Of a stretch of 64,000 nucleotides of DNA, positions 25,177-34,084 are shown in pieces. This DNA is from Bin87 sp965197635 (GTDB lineage Bacteria > Chloroflexota > Dehalococcoidia > Lucifugimonadales > UBA3495): the NCBI GenBank assembly GCA_965197635.1, contig OZ240218.1:1556107-1620106 (forward strand). Reading direction: 5' to 3'. The first letter of the stretch is position 1, and every line of letters starts with the position of its first letter. The position numbers and the translations under genes are program-made. The notes under the pieces are model-generated. The model made no database searches. It saw nothing but the letters and a program-made list of their open reading frames with translations, and had not been told where the DNA came from.

Positions 25177-27006
25177 CTACTGCCGGCAGGTCGGCTCGAA
25201 GTACCGGCCGGCATCAACCACCAACCCTTGCAGCTCGCGGTAGCTTCGGTTCTCGCTCAGCTCCGGTTCCATGTCGTCCAGCAGTTCCAGCACGGCGTCC
25301 AGATCGCCGCACTGCGCCCAGAAGGACTCGCGTAGCAGTTCGGCAAACTCGGCGGCAGCAGCCGCTTGCCGGAAGTACGGATCGGTGGCGGACAACTCGC
25401 CGGCGATGTCCTCGGAGGTAATGGTCGCCGACAGCTCGGTTGGCTCGCGTGTCTGGGGGTCCAGCCAGCGCAGGCGAGCGGTGGCCATTGCCGCGTCGGC
25501 GGGAGCGTCGTCGAACAGCCGCAGTTCATACAGCGCGGACACATCCCGGGCGAAGCCCACTTCGCCAAAATCCAGCGTGTCGTCCCGGAAGTCCTCGTCG
25601 GCCACCGCGCGGTTTTCGTAGCCGAGGAGACGGTATTTGCGTACCACGTCCGGGTTGAACTCCACCTGGATGCGGGCGTCCCGGGCCGTCTCGGTGAAGA
25701 TGCCGGCTGCGCTTTCTTCCAGGAATCGCGACGCCGCGTCTCGATTGGCCAGGTAGTGATAGGTGCCGTTGCCCCGGTTGGCCAGGACCTCCATCAGGAC
25801 GTCGTTGTAGTTGCCGGATATGCCGACGCCAATGGTGGTAAGAGTGGCGTTGCGCTGGGCGTACTCGTCCACGACTTTGAGGATGGAGTCCGGGCCGGTG
25901 TCTCCCACGTTGGCCACGCCGTCGGACAGCAGCACCAGCCGCACCTTGCGCCCGCTTCGCATTTCGTCCGAAGCGAGGTTGTAACCCAGAGTCAGCCCGG
26001 CCTCGGCGTAGGTGCTACCGCCTGGGCGCAGTCGTTTGGCCGTGCTGGCGATGTCCCGCGCGTGGTCGCCGTTGGTAAACTCGCGGGCCACGCGCACCTG
26101 GTCGGCATAGGTCACGATGGCGGCCCGGTCTCCGGGGATCATCTGCTCGGAGATGCCGTAAATGACCTCCTTGGCCAGGCCCAGGCGGTTGTCGGCCTCC
26201 ATGGAACCGGACACGTCCACCACGAACACCAGCGACACCGGGTCCCGGTCGTCGGTGGGCGCGGGATTGCTCACGCCCACTCGCAGCAACTGGTATCCCT
26301 CATTTCCTGAAGGATCCGGGCCGAAGGGAGCGGGGCCAGCGTCCAGGTGCAGACCCAGCGCCGTGTCGGCGGCCGGATAGCCCTGGGGCAGGCTGTTGAC
26401 GTACTCTTCAACCCGCACTGAGTCGGGGTCAACCAGATACCCGTCGCGCAGGTACTGTTTCAGGATGTCATAGGACGCCGTGTCACCGTCCAACGCGAAG
26501 GTGGAAAGTGGGTCCTCGTCGGCATCGATAAACGGGTTGACGCCGTAATGCTCGTAGTAGGTCAGCGGATAGGCGCCGTCATTTGGGTTGTCAGTTCCAC
26601 CCGATTCCGGAGGAATGATGGGGCCGCCCTTCTGCTGGGCTGGGCTGGCTGGAGCGGCCATGCCTTGCGCACCGGGCGGGCCGGCCGGCCCTTTTTGGCC
26701 TGACGCCGGAATTGGGATTGACTGGCTGGCCGCCGCTGGCGCCGTTGGCGCCGCCGGCGCTGATTCCGGGCTGGTGGTGCGAGATGTTGCGCCGGTCGAG
26801 GCCCGTGTCGCCGCGATGCGTTGGGCCGTGCTGGCGCTTCCCGCCGAGCCGGTCGATGCCGACGAACTGGACGCGGGCGACGCGCTGGATTGTCCGGCTG
26901 GAGCGGCAGCATACTCTGCTGACCCGCCACAGGCCAGGACGGTAACGGCAACCAGCGACGGAATAGCCGCCAGCGCCATAGTTCGGACTCTTAACAGCGA
27001 ATTCAT
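25177..27006 (-). CDS. von Willebrand factor A domain lipoprotein (YfbK-like)
   Basis: 609 residues. The signal peptide ends in lipobox VLA-C (Cys26). A Ser/Ala/Pro-rich linker of about 120 residues includes a short collagen-like GPAGPPGAQG. YfbK-type modules follow: a segment with LTYYEHYGVNPF and DGDTASYDILKQYL, a vWA domain with the metal-ion site VFVVDVSGSM, TYADQV and LLSDGVANVG, and a C-terminal domain (VEFNPDVVRKYRLLGYENR, then FAELLRESFW). It is probably an extracytoplasmic protein-interaction factor. Transcribed divergently from the ATP sulfurylase gene. Confidence 0.9.
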   Translation of the reverse strand: MNSLLRVRTMALAAIPSLVAVTVLACGGSAEYAAAPAGQSSASPASSSSASTGSAGSASTAQRIAATRASTGATSRTTSPESAPAAPTAPAAASQSIPIPASGQKGPAGPPGAQGMAAPASPAQQKGGPIIPPESGGTDNPNDGAYPLTYYEHYGVNPFIDADEDPLSTFALDGDTASYDILKQYLRDGYLVDPDSVRVEEYVNSLPQGYPAADTALGLHLDAGPAPFGPDPSGNEGYQLLRVGVSNPAPTDDRDPVSLVFVVDVSGSMEADNRLGLAKEVIYGISEQMIPGDRAAIVTYADQVRVAREFTNGDHARDIASTAKRLRPGGSTYAEAGLTLGYNLASDEMRSGRKVRLVLLSDGVANVGDTGPDSILKVVDEYAQRNATLTTIGVGISGNYNDVLMEVLANRGNGTYHYLANRDAASRFLEESAAGIFTETARDARIQVEFNPDVVRKYRLLGYENRAVADEDFRDDTLDFGEVGFARDVSALYELRLFDDAPADAAMATARLRWLDPQTREPTELSATITSEDIAGELSATDPYFRQAAAAAEFAELLRESFWAQCGDLDAVLELLDDMEPELSENRSYRELQGLVVDAGRYFEPTCRQ

Positions 27007-27108
27007 AATGTTTCTCCCCTCGTTCCTTCAAATTCGCGATCGCTTGTGGCCTATTACGCCGGAAACGGCCCGGCGGATTGGTGACGCCGGTGATACAATC
27101 TCGGCGCT

Positions 27109-28350
27109 ATGACTACGAACGTTGACAACAGCCTTTCCCCCCACGGCGGCGCGCTGGTGGAGCGGCTTAAAACCGGTCAGAACCGCGATGCGTTGGCCCG
27201 GTTGCCCGCCATTGAAGTGCGGGAGCAGATCGCCCACGAGTGCGTAAACCTCGCCTACGGGTTCTTTTCGCCGCTGACGGGGTTCATGGGTAGCGCCGAC
27301 GTGGCGTCGGTGTCGGAGACGATGCGGCTGGCCAGCGGCTACGTCTGGCCCATCCCCATCGTGCTGGACGTTGCCGAGGCGGAGCTGCGCGACACCGGCG
27401 TTGATGTCGGCGATACCGCGCTGCTCACCCACCGGGGCAACCCGCTGGCGACGCTGGACGTATCCGAGATTTTCGCCGCCGACCTGACCGAGCTGGCCCG
27501 GCAAGTGTACGCCACCACCGACCCGGCGCATCCGGGCGTGCAGCGCACCCTGGGCTATGCCGACCGCTTCGTCGCCGGCGACGTCACCCTGGTCTGCCAG
27601 CCGGTCATTAACCCACCCTTTGACCGCTACTGGCGCACGCCACGCCAGCTAAGGGCCGAGTTGGCGGAAGTAGGCTGGCAGCGGGCGGTAGCGCACCAGA
27701 CGCGCAACGTCCCCCACTCCGGCCACGAGTACCTGATGAAGGGCGCGTTCATGGAGGCCCAGGCCGACGGCGTGCTGGTCAGCGCCGTAATTGGCGAGAA
27801 GAAAGAGGGCGACTACATCGACGAGGCCATTGTCCTGGCCCACGACAACCTGCGGACGCATGGTTTCTTCCGCGACGACATTCACCGCACCACGGCGCTG
27901 CTGTGGGATATGCGTTACGCCGGCCCCCGGGAGGCGGTATTTCACGCGCTGGTGCGCAAGAACCTGGGTTGCACTCACCACATGTTCGGGCGCGATCATG
28001 CCGGCGTCGGCGACTACTACGGACGCTACGCTGCCCACGAAATTTTCGGAGAGTTGCCCGACCTGGGCATCCGGTCGGTGCTGACGCTGGAGTGGTGGTA
28101 CTGCCCCACCTGCGGCGGCGTGGCCTACGAGGGCATCTGCGGTCACCCCGACACCAAGCAGGACCTGGCCGGCCGCCTCATCCGCAGCATCATAGATGGT
28201 GGCGCAGAACCCGCCCCGCAAACGCTCCGCGCCGAGACGCTGGCCGTGGTCCGCCGGTGCGCCGATGCATACGGCTTCGGCTCTCCCTTCGTGACGGAGC
28301 GGTATTTGCGAGAACGGACGCCGGTGCTGACGGTTCCCGCATCGCCATAG
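27109..28350 (+). CDS. sat: ATP sulfurylase (sulfate adenylyltransferase)
   Basis: 413 residues. It forms adenosine 5'-phosphosulfate from ATP and sulfate (or the reverse in sulfur oxidisers). The nucleotide-binding motifs are AHQTRNVPHSGHEYLMK and GRDHAGVGDYYGRY. A C-terminal Cys/His cluster (CPTCGG, GICGH) is typical of the homo-oligomeric form found in sulfate reducers and Chloroflexota. No APS reductase or kinase gene is present in the window. About 150 bases of its 3' end are duplicated at 28823-28973. Confidence 0.93.
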   Translation: MTTNVDNSLSPHGGALVERLKTGQNRDALARLPAIEVREQIAHECVNLAYGFFSPLTGFMGSADVASVSETMRLASGYVWPIPIVLDVAEAELRDTGVDVGDTALLTHRGNPLATLDVSEIFAADLTELARQVYATTDPAHPGVQRTLGYADRFVAGDVTLVCQPVINPPFDRYWRTPRQLRAELAEVGWQRAVAHQTRNVPHSGHEYLMKGAFMEAQADGVLVSAVIGEKKEGDYIDEAIVLAHDNLRTHGFFRDDIHRTTALLWDMRYAGPREAVFHALVRKNLGCTHHMFGRDHAGVGDYYGRYAAHEIFGELPDLGIRSVLTLEWWYCPTCGGVAYEGICGHPDTKQDLAGRLIRSIIDGGAEPAPQTLRAETLAVVRRCADAYGFGSPFVTERYLRERTPVLTVPASP

Positions 28351-28363
28351 GCTTGCACTGGCG

Positions 28364-28729
28364 TTACGCTACTACCAACGCCACTATTACCCCGGCAAAC
28401 CCCAGCGCGATGGTAGCAATAAGGCCGATAGCCCATCTGGCGCTACTGACTTTATTCTCAGCTATCATGTTTCTGAGGCCGGCGATTTCGCTCGCCGGTT
28501 CGGCGATCCTGCTGCCAAGCCTCGCCACGTCGCCACGCAGCTGAGTGACCTCCGCTTTCAACTCGTTGCAGACGGTGTGCAACTCGTTCCGAAATTCCCG
28601 CAAGTCCGATTTGGTTGCCACCTCACCGGTGATTGCATCAGCAATCTCCCGGGTAATCGCCCCGGCCGCTTTGTCATCGAGCCCGGACTCCCGCAACCGG
28701 CGCTGCATTGCCAATGTATCCAATGCCAT
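28364..28729 (-). CDS. Coiled-coil protein with C-terminal membrane anchor (DUF1640-like)
   Basis: 121 residues from ATG 28729 (the longer frame upstream reads the antisense of the sat duplication). The N-terminal MQRRLRESGLDDKAAGAITREIADAI resembles the start of DUF1640/Bdr-type proteins. A coiled coil (about 40-95) and a final transmembrane helix (WAIGLIATIALGFAGVIVALVV) follow. Function unknown. It lies between the end of sat and a duplicated fragment of that end, which suggests that it was inserted there or arose with a local duplication. Confidence 0.7.
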   Translation of the reverse strand: MALDTLAMQRRLRESGLDDKAAGAITREIADAITGEVATKSDLREFRNELHTVCNELKAEVTQLRGDVARLGSRIAEPASEIAGLRNMIAENKVSSARWAIGLIATIALGFAGVIVALVVA

Positions 28730-28822
28730 AATCTTTACTCTGTGCGCACCAGGACTTGACGCTGCGTTGATTATAGCAGGGAAGCCTATCCGATGCGGGC
28801 CGGCCGGGACACTTTCAAAGCC

Positions 28823-28973
28823 GGCGGCGCAGAGCCGGCCCCAACGCTCCGTGCGGAAACGCTGGCCGTGGTCCGCCGGTGCGCCGACGAATACGGCTTC
28901 GGCTCCCTCTTTGCAACGGAGCAATACCTGCTGCGAGCGCACGCCGGCGCTGACGGTGCCCGCATCGCCGTAA
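28823..28973 (+). pseudogene. Duplicated 3' end of ATP sulfurylase gene
   Basis: Aligns with 28198-28350 over about 150 bases at roughly 80% identity. It encodes LRAETLAVVRRCADEYGFGS and then shifts frame relative to sat before the end. No start or upstream part of sat is present. It is either the remnant of a second, diverged sat copy or the product of an insertion event that duplicated the target region. Confidence 0.8.
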
Positions 28974-28994
28974 ATTTGTCCGCCCTGTAACTCG

Positions 28995-30398
28995 TTATTT
29001 CGCTATGCTGGGGTCGGCAACCTGGCCCACGAACAGGATCGTGTCCGTGTGAGTGTCGCGGATCAAAAATATGAACGGGCGGTCAACGTCCATAACTACC
29101 GGCGGCAGCGGGGTCGGTTCCATTGAGGTCGGCCCGGCCATCACAACGGCGGTAACAGCCGCCGCCTCCGTTCCCTTCTCGTTGACTTCAACGAAAGCTT
29201 TTTGCAGAACATCCGCGATGTAAAGGCCCGCGTCGGGTGAAGTGGGGCTCGAAAAATCCGCCATTCTCGAAAAATCGGCAACGCCGGCAACCGGGCTGAA
29301 AGCATCGGTTATCCCGATTTGTTGCAGCGCGTCTTTGGCGTCAATCGACTTTCCCAACTTGAAACGAGGCATTGTCAACTGGACTATTCGCTTGGTCGAA
29401 ACGGTCCTGAAACTGGCGACGAACTCGGCGTCAAGCCCCGCCGTGAGCTCATCAAACCTCCCCGGCGCCGGCAGAAAGATGACCATGGCCAATCGGTGAC
29501 CCCGGTAGGGCAGTTGCACCGCCTGGTAGTTTTCCCCTTCAGCGTACCTGAATTCTCGCGCCTGGTACATCATGGGAACCTTGACTTCGCCGCCGTCGGC
29601 GAGGACGAAATAGTCGTCCCTGGTATCGGCCTCATCGAAATTGTGATCCTCGGCCCACAAACCCTTGAAGTAAATCGCGTTCGTGAGGACCATCCGGGTG
29701 CAATCCCACGACGGCGGCACGCAAGGCCCAAATGTGTCGGGGCTGACTGCGGAGGGGATTTTGCCATTGGTGTTTTTGTCGGCCCAACCGTTGATGGCGA
29801 CGGCGGCTTCCCGGCGGCCCTCCGGCTGCGTGAAATCCAGTTGCCGTATGCCGGCGCCATAGTTCTCGGCCAGCGTGTCCAGGAAACTCGGCAAGAATTC
29901 GTAGCCCTGCTGTCCCCATAAGGCGTTGGCGATGTTCAGTTCCGGCCCGTCATCCCCGCTGTCGGCTCCCGCCAGCTCCAAATCCAGCGCGTTGAACGCC
30001 GGATGCAAACGTACCTGCGGCAGGTCGAAATGGAGCGCGTCCGCCATTTGCGCAGCGGTTTCCCCGGCGGCTCCGGCGTAGGTCATGGCCAGCGCCGTCG
30101 ATAAGCTGTAGGGCGAAAAGAACAGGTTGCCGTCATCGGCCTCGCTGAGCCGGTGGTACAGGTCCAACGCGAAAGCGTTGTTGCCGGCGGCCAGCATGGC
30201 CTGCTCCTCCCACGCAACCGCGGGCTCGGTGATGCGCTCCTGTTCCGACCGGACCATCTGCGCCGGTGAAGGGGCCGGCTCCGGTGCAGCGGTTGGCGGC
30301 CCAGTAGTTGGCCCGCATCCCAAAAGAACTACTGTCAGCAACGCGGCCACGGCCAGCATCAGCCACCGGGCGGCGCCCAAAACGATTGGCATCTCCAA
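28995..30398 (-). CDS. Serpin-family lipoprotein (predicted protease inhibitor)
   Basis: 467 residues. The N-terminal signal has lipobox LLG-C (Cys28). A Pro-rich linker leads into a full serpin fold: NLFFSPYSLSTALAMTYAGA, MVLTNAIYFKGLW, VPMMYQAREFRYAE and FIFLIRDTHTDTILFVGQV. The reactive-loop hinge VEVNEKGTEAAAVTAVV has the small residues expected of an inhibitory serpin. The scissile bond lies somewhere in the following AGPTSMEPTPLPP and cannot be fixed by eye. It probably protects the cell surface against external proteases. Confidence 0.93.
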   Translation of the reverse strand: MEMPIVLGAARWLMLAVAALLTVVLLGCGPTTGPPTAAPEPAPSPAQMVRSEQERITEPAVAWEEQAMLAAGNNAFALDLYHRLSEADDGNLFFSPYSLSTALAMTYAGAAGETAAQMADALHFDLPQVRLHPAFNALDLELAGADSGDDGPELNIANALWGQQGYEFLPSFLDTLAENYGAGIRQLDFTQPEGRREAAVAINGWADKNTNGKIPSAVSPDTFGPCVPPSWDCTRMVLTNAIYFKGLWAEDHNFDEADTRDDYFVLADGGEVKVPMMYQAREFRYAEGENYQAVQLPYRGHRLAMVIFLPAPGRFDELTAGLDAEFVASFRTVSTKRIVQLTMPRFKLGKSIDAKDALQQIGITDAFSPVAGVADFSRMADFSSPTSPDAGLYIADVLQKAFVEVNEKGTEAAAVTAVVMAGPTSMEPTPLPPVVMDVDRPFIFLIRDTHTDTILFVGQVADPSIAK

Positions 30399-30512
30399 CT
30401 CCGGCGATGCAGCTTGGACGGTTTCTTACCCTGTACCCCGTCGGCCTCGCCACCCTTGTTACGACGCCACCACGGCAACGGATTACCGCTGCGTTGTGAT
30501 CACAGAAGCTTT

Positions 30513-31115
30513 CTACTCATCCCGCGCCGGCCGGCGGCGGTGCTGAAATATATCGGCCAGCGGTATCTTCAGTCCCGGCAGCAGCGACGTGGTGAGCACG
30601 TCGCCGACACCCCCCAGCACGGCTTGCTCCACGTACGCGCCGTCGCGCAGTTCTAACTGCGTCACCGTATCGTTGCGTGGGTCTATCGGCCAGTATTCCG
30701 CAACGCCCGCTTCGGCGTAGATCTGCCGCTTGCGCACCAGGTCGCGGTTGCGATCATCGGACAGTATTTCCGCCACAATACCCGGTGGGCCCGCGACCAC
30801 ACGCTCGCCCAGAATAGCCTCGCGCTCCCGGAGCACGATAACCAAGTCAGGCGCGAACAGATGCGTCCCATCCGAAAACAAATCGACGATCACGTCCTGG
30901 AACAGATCAGCTGGCGGTTCCGGGAAACTCCGGAGATAGTTCAGGATATGCCACGCCAGCCATAGTGACAGGAACTGATGGACAAGTCGTGGCCGGGGCA
31001 TTACGTACAGTTCTCCGTCGTCAAGCTCCATCTTGCATTTGTCGTCAGTATCGGGCAAATCGAGGAACTCGGTGGCGGACAGCCGGATGCCGGCTCGGGG
31101 TTTTATGGTTGTCAT
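30513..31115 (-). CDS. Uma2-family nuclease, tandem copy 3
   Basis: 200 residues, last of three consecutive paralogues. The core APDLVIVLRERE, GIVAEILSDDRNRDLVRKRQIYAEAGVAEYWPID retains the PD-(D/E)xK residues. Its N-terminus (IRLSATEFLDLPDTDDKCKMELDDGELYVM) has diverged from the other two copies. It begins 18 bases after the previous gene's stop; all three are probably one transcript. Confidence 0.88.
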   Translation of the reverse strand: MTTIKPRAGIRLSATEFLDLPDTDDKCKMELDDGELYVMPRPRLVHQFLSLWLAWHILNYLRSFPEPPADLFQDVIVDLFSDGTHLFAPDLVIVLREREAILGERVVAGPPGIVAEILSDDRNRDLVRKRQIYAEAGVAEYWPIDPRNDTVTQLELRDGAYVEQAVLGGVGDVLTTSLLPGLKIPLADIFQHRRRPARDE

Positions 31116-31133
31116 GGCAATTTCCCGCCCTTA

Positions 31134-31730
31134 TCAATCATCCCGTGGCGGTCGGCGGCGATGGTGGAATATATCCGCCAGCGGGATCTCCAAACCCGGC
31201 AGCAGCGTCGTGGTCAGCACGTCGCCGACGCCCAGCACGGCGCGCTCCACGTATGCGCCGTCGCGCAACTCCAGCTGGGTCACCGTGTCGTTCCTGGGAT
31301 CTATGGGCCAGTATTCGCGGACGCCCGCTTCGGCGTAGATCTGCCGCTTGCGAACCAGGTCCCGGTTGCGGTCAGTCGACAGAATTTCCACCACAATGTC
31401 GGGCGCTCCCTCGACCCGGCTGCGTCCCACGATGTCCCGGCGTTCAGTAAGGATGATGACCAAATCCGGTTCGGGGGCGCGTTGTAGTTCCCGGGACAAT
31501 ATGGTGGTCATTTCGTGGTACATCTCTGCCGGCGGGACCTCGAATTCGTCCACGTGTGCCAGTATGTGGCGACCGAATTCGAACAGCAGAAACTGGTGAT
31601 CAGGGATGCCTGACGCCATGATGTACAGCACTCCATCGTCGAGCTCCCACTTGCCGTCGGTCTCGCCCAGGGCAAGAAACTCGTCCAGGGACATCCGCAT
31701 CCCCGTGCGCAGTTTGGAGGTGTTGGTCAT
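31134..31730 (-). CDS. Uma2-family nuclease, tandem copy 2
   Basis: 198 residues. Its opening (LRTGMRMSLDEFLALGETDGKWELDDGVLYIMAS) is nearly identical to that of copy 1, so the two share a recent duplication. Nuclease core: EPDLVIILTERRD, DIVVEILSTDRNRDLVRKRQ, EAGVREYWPID. The C-terminal block (VLGVGDVLTTTLLPGLEIPLADIFHHRRRP) is shared by all three copies. Nine bases separate it from copy 1. Confidence 0.88.
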   Translation of the reverse strand: MTNTSKLRTGMRMSLDEFLALGETDGKWELDDGVLYIMASGIPDHQFLLFEFGRHILAHVDEFEVPPAEMYHEMTTILSRELQRAPEPDLVIILTERRDIVGRSRVEGAPDIVVEILSTDRNRDLVRKRQIYAEAGVREYWPIDPRNDTVTQLELRDGAYVERAVLGVGDVLTTTLLPGLEIPLADIFHHRRRPPRDD

Positions 31731-31739
31731 AACAACCTG

Positions 31740-32342
31740 CTACTCGTCCCGCGCTGGCCGTAGCGGGTGTTGGAATATATCCGCCAGTGGTATTTCCAGT
31801 CCCGGCAGCAGCGGCGTGGTCAGCACGTCGCCGACGCCCAGCACGGCCCGCTCCAGGTACTCGCCACCGCGCAGTTCCAGCAGCGTAACGGTATCGGTAC
31901 GCGGATCCATCAGCCAGTATTCCAGAACGCCGGCTTCGGCGTAGATCTGCCGCTTGCGTACCAGGTCACAGTTGCGGACGGTGGAGAAAATTTCGACCAC
32001 AATGTCTGGCACACCTGCAATCCAGCTGCGTTCCACGATGTCCCGGCGCTCGTTGAGGATGATGAGTATATCCGGCTCGGGGGCGCGTTGCAGTTCACGC
32101 GACAGGATGGTGGTCATGTCGTGAAACAGTTGAGCCGGCGGTTGCGCGAATTCGAGAAAATAATCTTCAATGGGGCGGCAAAACCAGCGTTGCAAAAATT
32201 GGTGATCTACGCTGGCTGACGCCATGATGTACAGCACTCCATCGTCGAGTTCCCACTTGCCGTCGGTCTCGCCCAAGGCCAGAAAATCGTCCAGGGACAT
32301 ACGCATTCCCGTGCGCAGTTTTGCCGTGGTGGTCATGGTCAT
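31740..32342 (-). CDS. Uma2-family nuclease, tandem copy 1
   Basis: 200 residues, the first gene of the array. The N-terminal 50 residues match copy 2 almost exactly, while the middle (WFCRPIEDYFLEFAQPPAQ) differs, as expected if the variable middle adapts to different targets. The core EPDILIILNERRD, DIVVEIFSTVRNCDLVRKRQ is intact, with minor substitutions (Cys for Arg). It lies directly downstream of a palindromic repeat (32401-32514). Confidence 0.88.
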   Translation of the reverse strand: MTMTTTAKLRTGMRMSLDDFLALGETDGKWELDDGVLYIMASASVDHQFLQRWFCRPIEDYFLEFAQPPAQLFHDMTTILSRELQRAPEPDILIILNERRDIVERSWIAGVPDIVVEIFSTVRNCDLVRKRQIYAEAGVLEYWLMDPRTDTVTLLELRGGEYLERAVLGVGDVLTTPLLPGLEIPLADIFQHPLRPARDE

Positions 32343-32400
32343 CTCCGCACCCTTGGGTGGATTGCCCCATTGTTCTCATGTGTTCCCGATTTTGCACAAC

Positions 32401-32514
32401 TGTCATCGCGAGCGAAGCGTGGCAAACTCGTTGGGGCAGAAGTGATCTCTACCTCAGCGGGATTGCCACGTCCTTCGACAGGCTCACCAGGAGCGGTGAT
32501 CCTCGCAATGACAA
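32401..32514. repeat. 114-bp palindromic element (TGTCATTGCGAG family)
   Basis: The ends TGTCATCGCGAG and CTCGCAATGACA are inverted repeats with one mismatch. The inner parts (AGCGTGGCAA and TTGCCACG) are also mirrored. Related copies lie at 39430-39546 and 58619-58738. No coding capacity. This is a small non-autonomous palindromic repeat seen in intergenic DNA. Confidence 0.8.
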
Positions 32515-32535
32515 GCTGGGTACGCGTGAGACCCG

Positions 32536-33873
32536 TCAGCCCGTCGCGGCCCCCACCGCTGTCGGCGCCGGAGCCGTCTGGTAGCGCACCGAGTATTTGC
32601 GCTCGCGGATGGTGAACGCGCTGATGGCCGCCGGGTATAGCAATACCGCGGCGATGGAGAAGGCAATCACATAGTCGCCGGTGATTTCCCGCAGATAGCC
32701 GGCCATCAGCACGCTGGTGAACCCGCCCAGCTGGTGGAACAGGAACGCCACGCCGGATATGGTTGCCAGCGATTTCAGGCCGTACACCTCTGCCGTCAGC
32801 GAGGTGGTCAGCGGCGCGGTAGCGATCCACGACAGGCCGGCCACGAAGGAGAAAATCAGCAGCCCGGCCAGCACGGGTATGCCCGGTATGATCAGCGACG
32901 CCACCAGTATCACGTAGCCCGTCCCCCGGCAGAAGTACACCAGCGCCAGCCAGTTCTTGCGTCCTCCGATGCGGTCGGAAATCCAGCCCGCGCCGGTGGC
33001 TCCGATGGCGTTGAGGCCCGACATCAGCCCGAAGATCAGCGCCGCCGTCTGCGGCTTGATGCCTTCCTCCACCGCCATGGGCACGAAGTGTACCGACAGC
33101 ATGAAGGTGGTGGAGCCGCAGATGAAGTACGAAAAGCTCATTTGCCAGATGGGGAGGGACTTGAACGCCTGTCGCCAGTGGCTGGCGAACAGCGGCTGCG
33201 GTGGCGGAGCCGGCGCGCCGGGAGACCCTTCCGGCCCGCCCTCTGGAACCGGATCGCCGTCGGGCGTCAGCCCCTTGCGCGCCGGGTCGTCGTGCAGAAA
33301 TATGAACGCCAGCGGGATGCCCAGGCACAGGATCATCACGCCCAGGACAATCCAGGACAGCCGCCAGTCAATCAGGGAAATCAGGAACGCGGCGAAGGGC
33401 ACCAGTATCAGGCCGCCCAGCGACATGCCAGAGGCGTTCAGCCCGATGACCAGTCCCCGCCGGCGGCGGAACCACTTGCTCAGCATCGCGCCGGTGTTGG
33501 TCAGCGACGTGCCGCTCTGGCCCACCGCCGCCACCACGCCGAATATGGCGATGAGATACCAGATGCTGCCCGTCAGCGCCATCAGCAGCGTGGACGCGCC
33601 AACGACAATGATGCCGGTCATCACGACAATGCGGACGCCCACCCGGTCGAAGAAGTACCCCATGAAGGGCTGGGTAACGCCGTTGAGCAGCGCGCCGAGG
33701 GCCGCCGCCCATGACACCACGGTCCGGTTCCACTCGAACTCGGCCTCCATAGGCACCACGAACGCCCCGAAGGCGTTCCGCGTTCCCATGGTCAGAAAGG
33801 CGATAAACATACAGGTGGCTACAACGAACCACCCATAAAACAGCCCCGGCCGCGCCGGATTACTCGCCGCCAT
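32536..33873 (-). CDS. MFS transporter (monocarboxylate/oxalate-formate type)
   Basis: 445 residues with about 12 transmembrane helices. It opens GLFYGWFVVATCMFIAFLTMG, has the helix 2-3 loop FFDRVGVRIVV, and a cytoplasmic Pro-rich loop of about 40 residues (PDGDPVPEGGPEGSPG). The second-half loop is ISDRIGGRKNW. This layout is typical of the oxalate:formate antiporter / monocarboxylate-porter branch. The substrate is not deducible. Nearby genes are nucleases, so context gives no hint. Confidence 0.88.
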   Translation of the reverse strand: MAASNPARPGLFYGWFVVATCMFIAFLTMGTRNAFGAFVVPMEAEFEWNRTVVSWAAALGALLNGVTQPFMGYFFDRVGVRIVVMTGIIVVGASTLLMALTGSIWYLIAIFGVVAAVGQSGTSLTNTGAMLSKWFRRRRGLVIGLNASGMSLGGLILVPFAAFLISLIDWRLSWIVLGVMILCLGIPLAFIFLHDDPARKGLTPDGDPVPEGGPEGSPGAPAPPPQPLFASHWRQAFKSLPIWQMSFSYFICGSTTFMLSVHFVPMAVEEGIKPQTAALIFGLMSGLNAIGATGAGWISDRIGGRKNWLALVYFCRGTGYVILVASLIIPGIPVLAGLLIFSFVAGLSWIATAPLTTSLTAEVYGLKSLATISGVAFLFHQLGGFTSVLMAGYLREITGDYVIAFSIAAVLLYPAAISAFTIRERKYSVRYQTAPAPTAVGAATG

Positions 33874-33985
33874 GATGCCCCCAAGCCCGCTACGTTACGC
33901 TACTCGCCGATGGGGCGGATTGTATGCCCCTGACGGCGGGGGCGCAAGGCAGCCAACTGTGGCGACCGGGCTTCCCTATGTTTCG

Positions 33986-34062
33986 CCAGAAGCAGGATTT
34001 GCCGGATTTGAAGATTTCCAGGATGTCTGTCCATCCTTATAATTCCGAAAATCCTGCTTCTG
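33986..34062. repeat. 77-bp palindromic element (CAGAAGCAGGATTT family)
   Basis: Perfect 14-bp terminal inverted repeats, CAGAAGCAGGATTT and AAATCCTGCTTCTG. The element at 56520-56613 has the related ends CGTCAGAATCAGGATTT. Both are AT-rich compared with their surroundings and lie between genes. Confidence 0.85.
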
Positions 34063-34084
34063 ACAATTCCGCCCGGAGCTACGG

